64,000 nucleotides of DNA, taken from the NCBI RefSeq assembly GCF_016651435.1, contig NZ_JAEPRJ010000001.1, positions 2,232,001-2,296,000 of the forward strand, in the 5' to 3' direction. The notes beneath the pieces are model-generated. The model had not been told where the DNA came from. It saw only the letters and a list, made by a program, of their open reading frames with translations, and did no database searches. The position numbers were made by a program, and so were the translations under genes. Positions 8,287 through 16,613 of the stretch are shown piece by piece. The stretch is from Catonella massiliensis (lineage in GTDB: Bacteria; Bacillota; Clostridia; Lachnospirales; Lachnospiraceae). How positions within the stretch are numbered: position 1 is the first letter of the stretch; the number at the start of each line of letters is the position of its first letter.

Positions 8287-9123
8287 TTAACTAAACAAGT
8301 CGTTTATTCTCTTTAACTGAATTGCAAAATAAAGCTTTTCTTCCTCTGTAAATCTTCGTTTGTACTCCATTGCAACAAAATCACTGACCTTCACTGCCAT
8401 GTTCCATTCTTTAGGATAGTTTTCTTTTATAAATCTCAGGAGCTTTTCATCTCCCTTTTCCTTAATTGGATATGCCATGACTAACCTGTAGCTAAGAAGC
8501 TTAAGCCCTGTCACAAAGCTGTCTACTTCAACACATTCCTTACTTAAGCCCTCAAACTCAGCTAGAAGCAGGTTAAGGATATCTCCCATCATCTTGGTGA
8601 TTATCCAAGTATCTCTTACCTTGATATTGAATTCTGCATTTACAAAATGTATGGCTAAGGCCGCAGCCTCATCTACAGGCAGCTTATAACCAAGTCTTTC
8701 ATAAATAAGTGAAACCGCCTGTGTTCCAATGCTGTATTCTAAAGGGTAGAAACGCCTTATCTCATTTTCCATAGGGATAGGAAAGACTTGTCCCTCTTCT
8801 ATCCTCCTGATGGCAAAGCTTATGTGGTCAGTAAGCGTAAGGTAAATATTAGGATGAAGCTCAGTATCAAGCCTTTCTTTGGCATAAGAAATAATTTCGT
8901 TTGATACCTGAAGATACTCAAGCGGAATTCCTGTGAGCAAGTCCTTAAACCGCCTAAGGACTTCCTCATCTTCTATAGTAAATATTTTGTCTGCGTCAGC
9001 TTCGTTTAGAGTATCGCCTTTTTTCTTCCCAAAGCCGATCCCCTTACCCATTACAACTACTTCTTTACCTTCATCATCTTTTGAGCTGACAACATTATTA
9101 TTAATAATTCCTTCTATAATCAC
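8287..9123 (-). CDS. licT: BglG/LicT-family transcription antiterminator
   Basis: 278-residue RNA-binding antiterminator. The N-terminal 55 residues form the co-antiterminator domain (GKGIGFGKKKGD, as in LicT). Two PRD domains follow, with candidate phospho-histidines in LHPNIYLTLTDH (PRD1) and AALAIHFVNAEFN (PRD2). By family knowledge the dimer binds a RAT hairpin and stops an overlapping terminator from forming when the sugar is present and EIIB-dependent phosphorylation falls. A matching RAT/terminator pair lies directly upstream, so it controls its own operon. Confidence 0.93.
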   Translation of the reverse strand: MIIEGIINNNVVSSKDDEGKEVVVMGKGIGFGKKKGDTLNEADADKIFTIEDEEVLRRFKDLLTGIPLEYLQVSNEIISYAKERLDTELHPNIYLTLTDHISFAIRRIEEGQVFPIPMENEIRRFYPLEYSIGTQAVSLIYERLGYKLPVDEAAALAIHFVNAEFNIKVRDTWIITKMMGDILNLLLAEFEGLSKECVEVDSFVTGLKLLSYRLVMAYPIKEKGDEKLLRFIKENYPKEWNMAVKVSDFVAMEYKRRFTEEEKLYFAIQLKRINDLFS

Positions 9124-9144
9124 ATCGATTCTCCATTGTATGAG

Positions 9145-9192
9145 TTTTTTATGTTATAGGGATTTTGTAGAAATTCCTTATAACATAAAAAA
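9145..9192. repeat. AT-rich inverted repeat after the licT leader terminator
   Basis: Two 22-nt arms begin with an identical TTTTTTATGTTATA on opposite strands and have few mismatches inside. On the minus strand the first arm includes the U-tract of the leader terminator, so after antitermination this tract could pair downstream. Role unknown. Confidence 0.6.
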
Positions 9193-9238
9193 GCCAAACC
9201 TCACAGACAAACAATCATTTGTCCGTAAAATTTGGTTT
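9187..9238 (-). terminator. Leader terminator controlled by LicT
   Basis: On the minus strand an imperfect long stem (CCAAA...GGTTTGG outside, GGACAAA/TTTGTCT inside) is followed by TTTTTT. Its 5' arm shares bases 9234-9238 with the RAT, so RAT and terminator are mutually exclusive. Confidence 0.88.
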
Positions 9239-9258
9239 TGCCCTCTCGGTAACAATCC
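9234..9258 (-). promoter_or_regulatory. RAT (ribonucleic antiterminator) site for LicT
   Basis: The 25-nt minus-strand element begins GGATTGTTAC and ends GGCAAAACC, the consensus ends of LicT/SacT/BglG RAT hairpins, with a short central loop. It lies just after the promoter and overlaps the leader terminator. Confidence 0.9.
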
Positions 9259-9276
9259 GTCAATATTTATAAAGCG

Positions 9277-9305
9277 AGTATACTACGGATTAGCACCTTT
9301 GTCAA
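9277..9305 (-). promoter_or_regulatory. PTS operon promoter
   Basis: TTGACA (9300-9305) and TATACT (9277-9282) with a 17-nt spacer on the minus strand, immediately upstream of the RAT. Near-consensus, so expression is probably set by antitermination rather than initiation. Confidence 0.88.
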
Positions 9306-9358
9306 TATTTTATATTTTGACGGTTTTTTCTGAGATATTTCTACAAATTTAGCTTAAT

Positions 9359-9439
9359 TTATTTATGTTTATATCCTGTATACATAGTTAATATAAAACA
9401 AATACAGGTTGCTATTGCCCAAAACTTATGACTTTTCAT
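9359..9439 (-). CDS. 26-residue membrane micropeptide
   Basis: Short open frame reading MKSHKFWAIATC followed by ICFILTMYTGYKHK: positively charged ends around one hydrophobic segment, so probably a single-span membrane peptide. A very strong AAAGGAGG lies 6-7 nt before the ATG and a near-consensus promoter lies just upstream, which argues that it is a real gene. It resembles short Lachnospiraceae proteins with MK-HK-WA starts that I half recognise as DUF6219-like, but I cannot confirm that. It sits alone between the HAD gene and the PTS promoter. Type I toxin, transporter accessory or stress peptide are all possible. Confidence 0.65.
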   Translation of the reverse strand: MKSHKFWAIATCICFILTMYTGYKHK

Positions 9440-9476
9440 ATCTCTTCCTCCTTTAGTGGTTGATTTTACACCCTTA

Positions 9477-9505
9477 ATTATAGCAGAGAGCTGTAGTTTT
9501 GCCAA
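9477..9505 (-). promoter_or_regulatory. Promoter of the 26-residue peptide
   Basis: TTGGCA (9500-9505), 17-nt spacer, perfect TATAAT (9477-9482) on the minus strand. The -35 ends at the HAD stop codon. The leader is about 30 nt. Confidence 0.8.
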
Positions 9506-10111
9506 CTACAATATTCCAACCCTCTCCATAAACTTCCTTAAAAGTCCTGCATTACCATTATACTGATAGCCGTCTATCCCACATTCGTAGGCACCTTTTA
9601 CATTATTTGCCAAATCATCTATGAAAAAGCATTCCTCTGCCTTTAGGTTATAGGTGTTTAGTACATAGTCAAAAAAAGCCCTGTCAGGCTTTACTTCCTT
9701 GATATCGGCAGACACTATCTTTGCATCCAATATCTTAAAGGCTTCTATCTTATCTTCGTATTTATGAAAAGACTCAGCCGCATTTGAACAAAGGTATAGC
9801 TTATATCCCTTATTTTTAAGGTCCTTCATAAGTTCAAGCATCTCTTTGCTCTCCGTCTTATGCACATACCAGGTTGAAAGTACATCTTTTGCAAGCGGAT
9901 GATACTTTTCCTCCAAATCTTTTATGATTTCTTCGTATACCTCTTCCTCACTTAGCACTCCCTTATCCGCATCTGCCCAGGCACGGGTGTAGACGATTTT
10001 GTACTTCAAGTAGTTAATAAGCTTAACATCCTTGGTATACATAGACAGAATATAATCAGGTGAAAAATCCATAATTACGTTTCCCATGTCAAATAACATA
10101 TTTTTATACAT
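9506..10111 (-). CDS. HAD-superfamily hydrolase, subfamily IA (YihX-like phosphatase)
   Basis: 201-residue cytosolic phosphatase. Motif I is FDMGNV (an Asp nucleophile with Gly in place of the usual second Asp pattern, as in YihX FDLGNV), motif II is LCSNA, motif III the Lys in EVKPD, and motif IV FIDDLANNV. E. coli YihX is an alpha-glucose-1-phosphatase; a sugar phosphatase role fits the neighbouring transporter but is inference. The start overlaps the response-regulator stop by one base (TAATG), so it belongs to the same operon. Last gene of the unit. Confidence 0.82.
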   Translation of the reverse strand: MYKNMLFDMGNVIMDFSPDYILSMYTKDVKLINYLKYKIVYTRAWADADKGVLSEEEVYEEIIKDLEEKYHPLAKDVLSTWYVHKTESKEMLELMKDLKNKGYKLYLCSNAAESFHKYEDKIEAFKILDAKIVSADIKEVKPDRAFFDYVLNTYNLKAEECFFIDDLANNVKGAYECGIDGYQYNGNAGLLRKFMERVGIL

Positions 10112-10890
10112 TACATTCTCTCCTTATAATAATTGGGTGTGACTCCAAAATGTTTCTTAAATATATTGCCGAAATACCTCTGGTCTCTATATCCTACCAT
10201 ATAAGCCACTTCAGACACTCTGGTCTGTGGGTCTTTAAGCAGCTTACAGGCTTTTTTAAGCCTTGTGAGAGTAAGTATTTCCACAAAGGTATAGCCTGTC
10301 TCCTTTTTGAATAAATGACTTAAATAGCTTTCACTTACCTTCAAATACTCTGAGGTAGATAGTATGTTTATCTCCTTCATATAGTTTTCTTTGATATACT
10401 CAATTGCTTTAATGATATTGCTATGCTTTGAGTTGACGGTAAGTCTCAGTTTCTTATCTATCTCTTCCATCAGAGCAGCTTTGTCCGTCTCTTTATTTAC
10501 ACTGCAAAGTAAAATATTATTATTTACCTTTTCTATGGCTCTTTTAAGTGCCTTATCTAACTGGCCATCATCAAAAGGCTTTAAGAGGTAGTCGCTTACG
10601 CTTAAATCTATTCCTCTTTTTGCATACTCAAATTCATTAAAGGCCGTTATCATGATTGTAACAGGCATGTAAGTCTCATAGACCTTTTCAATCATTTGTA
10701 ACCCGTCCATTACAGGCATCCTTATATCAGTAATAACTATGTCCGGCTTCAGCTTGGTTATAAGGCTAAGACCTTCTCCACCGTTTTTTGCCTCTCCTAT
10801 GACCTGACAATCATAGCTTTCCCAATCTGTAGTTATTACCAGGCCTTTTCTAACTATTTCCTCATCCTCAACAACCACAATTCTATACAT
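10111..10890 (-). CDS. YesN-type response regulator with AraC DNA-binding domain
   Basis: 259 residues. A receiver domain carries the phospho-acceptor D55 in DIVITDIRMP and the switch Lys in YLLKPF. The C-terminal 100 residues are an AraC double helix-turn-helix ending in YRDQRYFGNIFKKHFGVTPNYYK. Overlaps the sensor kinase gene by 8 nt and the HAD gene by 1 nt. Expected to activate genes in response to its kinase; in the closest described analogue, staphylococcal HptRS, the signal is a hexose phosphate. Confidence 0.92.
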   Translation of the reverse strand: MYRIVVVEDEEIVRKGLVITTDWESYDCQVIGEAKNGGEGLSLITKLKPDIVITDIRMPVMDGLQMIEKVYETYMPVTIMITAFNEFEYAKRGIDLSVSDYLLKPFDDGQLDKALKRAIEKVNNNILLCSVNKETDKAALMEEIDKKLRLTVNSKHSNIIKAIEYIKENYMKEINILSTSEYLKVSESYLSHLFKKETGYTFVEILTLTRLKKACKLLKDPQTRVSEVAYMVGYRDQRYFGNIFKKHFGVTPNYYKERM

Positions 10891-12583
10891 TATTATCCCT
10901 TATATCCTTTTTTATCTTAATTTGAATATTGGTACAGTCATCACTTATAAGACTAAGCCCATATTCCTCACCGTAATAGAGTTTAATTCTTTTATTTACA
11001 TTATAAAGTCCTATGCTGTTGCTGTCTATATCATTCACTATTTTATCAAAGTCTCCCACAAAGTTATTTCCGTTATCCTTCACATTGAATATAAGATTAT
11101 CTCCTTCTTTGCGGCCTGTTATTTCTACAACTCCTTTTTCTATGATAAGCTCCATTCCATGTATAATAGCATTTTCAACTATTGGTTGAAGAAGTAGCTT
11201 TGGAATATGATAGTCATACATATCTTCCGGCACATTAAGCTTAAATTCAAATCTGTCTTTATATCTCTCCATCTGAATATAAAGGTAGCTTTTTACCAGC
11301 CCCAGCTCATCCTCAACAGAGACTGTAGTTTCATTAAAATTCATATTTGCCTTAAGTATATTGCCAAACTCAGTAACTATCTTCGCTATCTTGTCCACCT
11401 TATTTAACTTTGCTTCCCACTTTATAGAGTCTAGGGTATTATACAAAAAATGTGGATTTATCTGAGACTGCAATGCCTTAACTTCGATTTTCTCAAGCAA
11501 CTCTCTTTTTTCAATATCCTCTTTGTGGTATTTGTCTATTCTTCCTAGTAAATTATAGAAGGCATTTTCTATATTCTGTATTTCTTCTATTTCATTACTT
11601 GCATCTGTCGGTATAGATGTTTTGTGATCCATATCCATCACTTTTTTTGCAAGCATATTAATAGGTTCAACAATTTTTCCCGCAAGTATGCTCACAATCA
11701 CAAAGGCAATTGCCAGAGTGGTCACAAGGGCTGTAAGTACAGTTGCAGACACCATCTTTGTATCTGCCTTCACATATTCATTTCCCAAAAACCCCATTAA
11801 AATAACATTTTTAGTTTTATATGTAGAATAGGTATAGGTCTTCTCTATTTCCTTTTTATATTTTTCAAAATAAAGAGAATTAATCCTCACATTTTTCCCC
11901 TGAAAGTAGGTATCATTATATATCTCAGAATCATTTTCCGAGAAAACCGCAAGTTTTAACATACCTATGTAGCTTGAATCCAAACCCTTGAATAGCTCCT
12001 CAATATATTCTCTTGAAAAGTCCACGATGATGAAGCCTACGATTTCATTTTTATCATATATTCTTCTGGTAAGTGAAAATGCATTGGTTTTCCCGTCTTC
12101 CCACATATACATATTTGGAATTATAACATCGTCTTTTCCTTCTCTTGCGCTCTTTAGCACACCCCACTCTCCAAAACTCTCTATATCATACATTGCAGGT
12201 ATTTCATCAGTGGAGTACTTTCTTTTACCGTCTATACTTAGTATATGTACTGCAATGTATTTATACTTATTCCCAAGTCCACCATAGACTTTATCTCCTA
12301 AAACTTTAGAGCCGCTATTCCCTCCATTAACCGCCTTTTTCACATCCTCGTCATCAGCTAACATGTCAAGATAACTTTTCGACTCTGCTAAGGAGTCTTC
12401 AAACAAAGCTCCGGCTATGTGGAGAATCTCCTCTATATGCTTCATTCCATACATTTTACTGGAAATGCCTGAATATAAAAGAGAAAAAATCCCAAAAAGT
12501 ATTATGATGATAAAGGCAAAGATTAATATCCAAACCGTTATATATCTCCTAAAACTTTTATTTGGGATTTTTTCTCTAAACAT
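10883..12583 (-). CDS. YesM/LytS-type sensor histidine kinase
   Basis: 566-residue membrane kinase. Hydrophobic segments at about 16-38 and 279-302 flank a 240-residue extracellular sensor region; a HAMP domain follows, then the His_kinase domain with H378 in QSQINPHFLYNTLDSIKW, and an HATPase domain with NAIIHGMEL and the GIGLYN-like NSIGLYNVNKR box. Good AGGAG before the ATG. Co-transcribed with its response regulator and, upstream, with an Fbp/Afu-like ABC transporter whose binding protein could present the ligand to the sensor region. Confidence 0.92.
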   Translation of the reverse strand: MFREKIPNKSFRRYITVWILIFAFIIIILFGIFSLLYSGISSKMYGMKHIEEILHIAGALFEDSLAESKSYLDMLADDEDVKKAVNGGNSGSKVLGDKVYGGLGNKYKYIAVHILSIDGKRKYSTDEIPAMYDIESFGEWGVLKSAREGKDDVIIPNMYMWEDGKTNAFSLTRRIYDKNEIVGFIIVDFSREYIEELFKGLDSSYIGMLKLAVFSENDSEIYNDTYFQGKNVRINSLYFEKYKKEIEKTYTYSTYKTKNVILMGFLGNEYVKADTKMVSATVLTALVTTLAIAFVIVSILAGKIVEPINMLAKKVMDMDHKTSIPTDASNEIEEIQNIENAFYNLLGRIDKYHKEDIEKRELLEKIEVKALQSQINPHFLYNTLDSIKWEAKLNKVDKIAKIVTEFGNILKANMNFNETTVSVEDELGLVKSYLYIQMERYKDRFEFKLNVPEDMYDYHIPKLLLQPIVENAIIHGMELIIEKGVVEITGRKEGDNLIFNVKDNGNNFVGDFDKIVNDIDSNSIGLYNVNKRIKLYYGEEYGLSLISDDCTNIQIKIKKDIRDNNV

Positions 12584-12591
12584 ATTTGCTC

Positions 12592-14238
12592 CTATACTAC
12601 TGATACTTTACCCTTACTTATTATGTTGAAAAGCACGAAAGAAAGCAAAGTCGCTACTGTGAGTATACTTGCAAGTGCTGCCGCCGTTCCAAAGCTCGCC
12701 CTTACTACCTCAGTATATATGGCAACTGATATGGTAGCTGTTTTCCCTGTGTAAAGCATAATACTGGAGCTTAATTCATTGATGGTGCTTATCCAGCTAA
12801 GAATTGCTCCACTCACTATACCCGGCATCATTATCCTTACAGTCACCTTAAAGAAAGACTTCATAGGCGTTTCTCCAAGGCTTATGGAAGCCTCTTCCAC
12901 ACTGCTGTCTATCTGCTGTAATATAGCACTTGAAGACCTTACCGTATAAGGCATCTTTCTTATTATGTATGCTATTATCAAAATCAAAGGTGTTCCTGCT
13001 ATGAGGATAGGTCCTTTATTGTAGGTTATAAGTAAGCTTATACCAAGCACCGCACCCGGAATAACATATGGGAACATTACAAGTATGTCCATTATTGTTG
13101 CTGACTTTCCACGTCTCTTTGTTATTAAAAATGCAATAAGTACGCTTAAAAGTATTATAACAAAAATTGCAATAGTTGAAAATGTAAAAGTATTTACTAT
13201 ATTGTGTCCAAGCTTAAAGAAAATACTCTTATAGCTCTCCAGTCCAAAGCCTTCCGTAAATACAGGTCCATTTGTGTTGATAAATGAGGTCACAATAACT
13301 ACAACCTGTGGTAAAAATGTTATAAACGCAAAGACAAACAAGAGTAATGACAAAGCAATTTTCTTAGGCTTAGGCAAATCCTTCTTTGAAGGTGGTCTTA
13401 GCGCGCTCATTGTATAGTTTTTACGGCTTACGATGAATTTCTGTATTAAAAGAACCGTAAGAGAGCATAACACGATGATAATACTGAGTGCACTCGCCAT
13501 GCCAGCATTTCCACCTGTTTCACTCATGTACTCTTCATAAACCATAACCGGAAGAACCTTATACCCCTCACCTATAAGCATCGGAGTACCAAAGTCCGCA
13601 AGACTTGACATAAACACCATGATTGCGCCTGCAAAGATGGTAGGCTTTATCACTGGAAATGTCACAGTGAATAATCTTCTAAGCCTGCTTGCACCCAGAT
13701 TCTCACTGGCTTCTTCAAGTGATGAGTCTATGCTGTTAAGTGCACCTGCCACATAGAGGAAGATATATGGGTAGAGCTTCAAAGTAAATACCAGGATTAT
13801 TCCCAAAAATCCATAGATAGAAGGAAAATTAATTCCCAGTACATTGAGTCCCTTTGTGATTACTCCGTTTCTACCAAGTAACATAATCCAGGAATATGCA
13901 CCTATAAAAGGTGGAGACATAAGTGACATTATTATCATTACATTTATTATCTTTGAGCCATATATCTTATATCTGGAAAACGCATAAGCCAGTGGCACAC
14001 CGATAAATACCGCAAAAACTGTAGTAAGCACAGAAACAGTAAGCGACCTCATCAGGGTACTGTAATAATATTCATACTGAAAAAATGTAGCAAAGTTCTC
14101 TAAGGTAAAATTCCCATCAGAGCCAATCACACTCTTTGAGAAAAGCGTGATAAATGGGTACATAAGGAATAATGCAAACAGCACAAAGATAACGATGCGG
14201 CATATAAACCAAAAATCAAATTTTATCCCTTTATCCAT
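12592..14238 (-). CDS. Iron/sugar-phosphate-type ABC transporter permease (fused double permease)
   Basis: 548-residue membrane protein with about 12 hydrophobic segments and two permease units. Each carries an EAA loop: SLEEASENLGAS and SVEEASISLGET. This fused arrangement is typical of FbpB/AfuB permeases. Historically annotated as ferric iron permeases, members such as AfuABC import hexose phosphates, so the neighbours decide. Starts 8 nt inside the ATPase gene and ends 8 nt before the histidine kinase gene. Confidence 0.88.
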   Translation of the reverse strand: MDKGIKFDFWFICRIVIFVLFALFLMYPFITLFSKSVIGSDGNFTLENFATFFQYEYYYSTLMRSLTVSVLTTVFAVFIGVPLAYAFSRYKIYGSKIINVMIIMSLMSPPFIGAYSWIMLLGRNGVITKGLNVLGINFPSIYGFLGIILVFTLKLYPYIFLYVAGALNSIDSSLEEASENLGASRLRRLFTVTFPVIKPTIFAGAIMVFMSSLADFGTPMLIGEGYKVLPVMVYEEYMSETGGNAGMASALSIIIVLCSLTVLLIQKFIVSRKNYTMSALRPPSKKDLPKPKKIALSLLLFVFAFITFLPQVVVIVTSFINTNGPVFTEGFGLESYKSIFFKLGHNIVNTFTFSTIAIFVIILLSVLIAFLITKRRGKSATIMDILVMFPYVIPGAVLGISLLITYNKGPILIAGTPLILIIAYIIRKMPYTVRSSSAILQQIDSSVEEASISLGETPMKSFFKVTVRIMMPGIVSGAILSWISTINELSSSIMLYTGKTATISVAIYTEVVRASFGTAAALASILTVATLLSFVLFNIISKGKVSVV

Positions 14239-15295
14239 TTAGTCTTGCCTCCCCACTTATGTCAAATATAGAGATGTTATCTGTATCAAAGGTAACTGCT
14301 ACCCTTCCTTCTTCTCTTATATTCTGTGTGTTCTCAGCATATTCATGGGCTTCTATAATCTCTCCGTTATCAAGCTGTATCTCGTAGTATACATAATCGC
14401 CTAAAAATGTAGACAGAATTATATTTCCCACTATTCCTCTGCTTAAATCTTCAGAGATTCTTACATGTTCAGGCCTAACGGATACCTTAACCTTACCGTC
14501 ACCTGCCTTAAAGTTTGCATTAAATTCATAACCATCTATTCTAAGTGCATTCTCGCCCTTTACCTCTGCTTCTAGAATATTAGATATACCAATAAAATCT
14601 GCAACAAAGGTATTGGCAGGCTTCTGATATATTCTGGTTGGAGTATCAAGCTGCATAATATAACCCTTGTTCATAACCGCAATCCTGTCGCTGATAGCAA
14701 GAGCCTCTTCCTGATCGTGTGTTACATAGACAGTTGTAATATTAAGCTGTCTCTGTATTTTTTTAATTACGGTACGCATCTCCACACGAAGCTTTGCATC
14801 CAGATTGGACAGAGGTTCATCCATAAGTAGGATTTTAGGTTTGATTACAATAGCTCTTGCAAGAGCAACTCTCTGCTGCTGACCACCTGAGAGCTTATCA
14901 GGCATTCTGTCCTTAAGATTCTCTATGCGGACTATTTTAAGAACTTCTTCTATCTGTTTTTCTCTCTCTGCCTTTGGTATTCCTCTTAGTTTAAGTCCAT
15001 ACTCAACATTCTCATAAATGCTAAGATGAGGGAAAATAGCATAGTTCTGAAATACCATTCCTATATCACGTTTATTCGCAGGGGTTTTATTGATAATCTT
15101 ATCGTTAAAATATATATTGCCCGCTTCTATGGTATTAAAGCCCGCTATCATCCTAAGGAGGGTGGTCTTGCCGCAGCCTGAAGGCCCAAGAAGTGTAAAG
15201 AATTCACCATCCTTTATGGTAAAATTCATTTTATCAATGGCCGTGAAATCTCCATACTTTTTAGTTACGTCTTCAATTTTAACAGTTGTACTCAT
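14231..15295 (-). CDS. ABC transporter ATP-binding protein (FbpC/AfuC/PotA type)
   Basis: 354 residues. Walker A GPSGCGKTT near residues 37-45, Q-loop FQNYAIFPHLS, signature LSGGQQQR, Walker B ILLMDEPLSNLD, then a C-terminal TOBE/OB domain as in the CUT1/POTA/FbpC group. I place the start at 15295 (MSTTVKIEDV) with AGAGGAG six bases upstream; an in-frame ATG 16 codons earlier has no ribosome site. Energises the adjoining permease. Confidence 0.9.
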   Translation of the reverse strand: MSTTVKIEDVTKKYGDFTAIDKMNFTIKDGEFFTLLGPSGCGKTTLLRMIAGFNTIEAGNIYFNDKIINKTPANKRDIGMVFQNYAIFPHLSIYENVEYGLKLRGIPKAEREKQIEEVLKIVRIENLKDRMPDKLSGGQQQRVALARAIVIKPKILLMDEPLSNLDAKLRVEMRTVIKKIQRQLNITTVYVTHDQEEALAISDRIAVMNKGYIMQLDTPTRIYQKPANTFVADFIGISNILEAEVKGENALRIDGYEFNANFKAGDGKVKVSVRPEHVRISEDLSRGIVGNIILSTFLGDYVYYEIQLDNGEIIEAHEYAENTQNIREEGRVAVTFDTDNISIFDISGEARLNG

Positions 15296-15389
15296 GCATT
15301 TCTCCTCTTTAAAATTGCTGCCGTAAAATATCTTGTCAGACATCCTACAGCAGCTTAAATTATCTCATATAATAAAAAGCTAATTATAT

Positions 15390-16427
15390 TTACTTTCCAA
15401 TAAGTACGTCTTTCCACTTATTAAGCACGTCTTCTTTGTTGGCAGATGCCCAGTCAAAGTCGTAGTCAACAAGCTTAATGTCTGATAAAGGTCCAAGTCC
15501 CTTAGGTGCTTCAACGTCATTTCTTATAGATCTTCTGCTAAGCTGAGTGCTCATAATGGACTGTGTTTCCTTGCTTAAGGCAAAGTCTACGAATTTCTTT
15601 GCATTTTCAATATTCTTTGAACCCTTAATAATAGCTACACCATCAGGAACTGCAGATGTTCCTTCACTTGGATAAACCATCTTAACCGGTGAGCCTGCAT
15701 TTACATACTTTATAGCCTCTTTTTCAAGTGTAAGTCCTACAGCGTATTCTCCGTCTGCAACTCCCTTGTATACACCTGATGAACTTGACAAAATCTTGCC
15801 GTCAAGATTGCTATAGAATTTTTTGATAAAATCCCAGCCGTCATTCTCTGCCTTGTATGCTGTAAGCATGGTAACAAGAATTGTATAAGCTGAACCACTC
15901 TTTGCAGGATCTGCCATAGCTATCTTGCCCTTAAATTCAGGCTTAAGTATATCCTTCCAAGAGGTTATGGCATTCTCATCAGATACAAGGTTGGTGTTAT
16001 AAAGAAGAACCATCGGAAGAGGACTCTCTCCTGTCCAGGTATTGTCTTTTGCATAGTACTTAGGATCGATATTTTCTAACTCGCTTGACTTGTAAGGCTC
16101 AAAGTATTGCGCATAAGCCTGTAAAGACTCTGCTCCTCCGCCCCAGAGCACATCACCTAAAGGATTGTCTTTTTCTGATTCAACTCTTTTAAGGAGTTCT
16201 CCTGTACCTGCTGCAACTATATCCACCTTAATTCCGGTCTTGTTTTCAAATTCCTGAACTAACAGGTTGATGGTTTCTGCAGGGTGAGGTGAATAAACGG
16301 TGATTGAGTTACCTGAGCCGGAACTGCCTGAAGCTGTCTGGCTAGTCTTTGCTGTAGATCCACCTGAGCAAGCTGTGAGCGAAGCAACGAGTGCAAGGCT
16401 CATTAAAGATGTAAAAATTTTTTTCAT
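15390..16427 (-). CDS. Extracellular solute-binding lipoprotein (FbpA/AfuA/HptA-like)
   Basis: 345 residues. Signal peptide MKKIFTSLMSLALVASLTAC with lipobox LTAC, then a Ser/Gly linker and NSITVYSPHPAETINLLVQEFE, the entry strand of type II binding proteins of the Fbp family. The double-tyrosine iron motif typical of ferric binders is not apparent, which weakens an iron role. First gene of the binding protein-ATPase-permease-kinase-regulator-phosphatase unit and divergent from a phosphohexomutase. A phosphorylated sugar or organic phosphate is my favoured ligand. Confidence 0.8.
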   Translation of the reverse strand: MKKIFTSLMSLALVASLTACSGGSTAKTSQTASGSSGSGNSITVYSPHPAETINLLVQEFENKTGIKVDIVAAGTGELLKRVESEKDNPLGDVLWGGGAESLQAYAQYFEPYKSSELENIDPKYYAKDNTWTGESPLPMVLLYNTNLVSDENAITSWKDILKPEFKGKIAMADPAKSGSAYTILVTMLTAYKAENDGWDFIKKFYSNLDGKILSSSSGVYKGVADGEYAVGLTLEKEAIKYVNAGSPVKMVYPSEGTSAVPDGVAIIKGSKNIENAKKFVDFALSKETQSIMSTQLSRRSIRNDVEAPKGLGPLSDIKLVDYDFDWASANKEDVLNKWKDVLIGK

Positions 16428-16531
16428 TTTTCTTCCTCCGTTTGTGCATTTTTTATATTTTCAGCTTATCAGAATATTATTTATCTAACAAGTATTTAAA
16501 TTTGCATTTTTGTTTAAAATTCTGCAATCTC

Positions 16532-16559
16532 TTGAAAATCAATATCTTTCTGATATAAA
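16532..16559 (+). promoter_or_regulatory. Promoter of the phosphohexomutase
   Basis: TTGAAA (16532-16537) and TATAAA (16554-16559) with a 16-nt spacer, 54 nt before the ATG. The rest of the 186-nt divergent gap is AT-rich; no clear promoter for the binding-protein gene was found. Confidence 0.5.
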
Positions 16560-16613
16560 TTAATTACATACATAAATCAAAACTTTAGTAATAATATACA
16601 AGGAGGATGGAAA

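Noticed and set aside
15390..16427. Straight ferric-iron binding annotation
   Set aside because: No clear iron-ligand tyrosine pair seen, and the neighbours (YesM/YesN, HAD phosphatase, phosphohexomutase) fit sugar phosphate better; left open rather than named.
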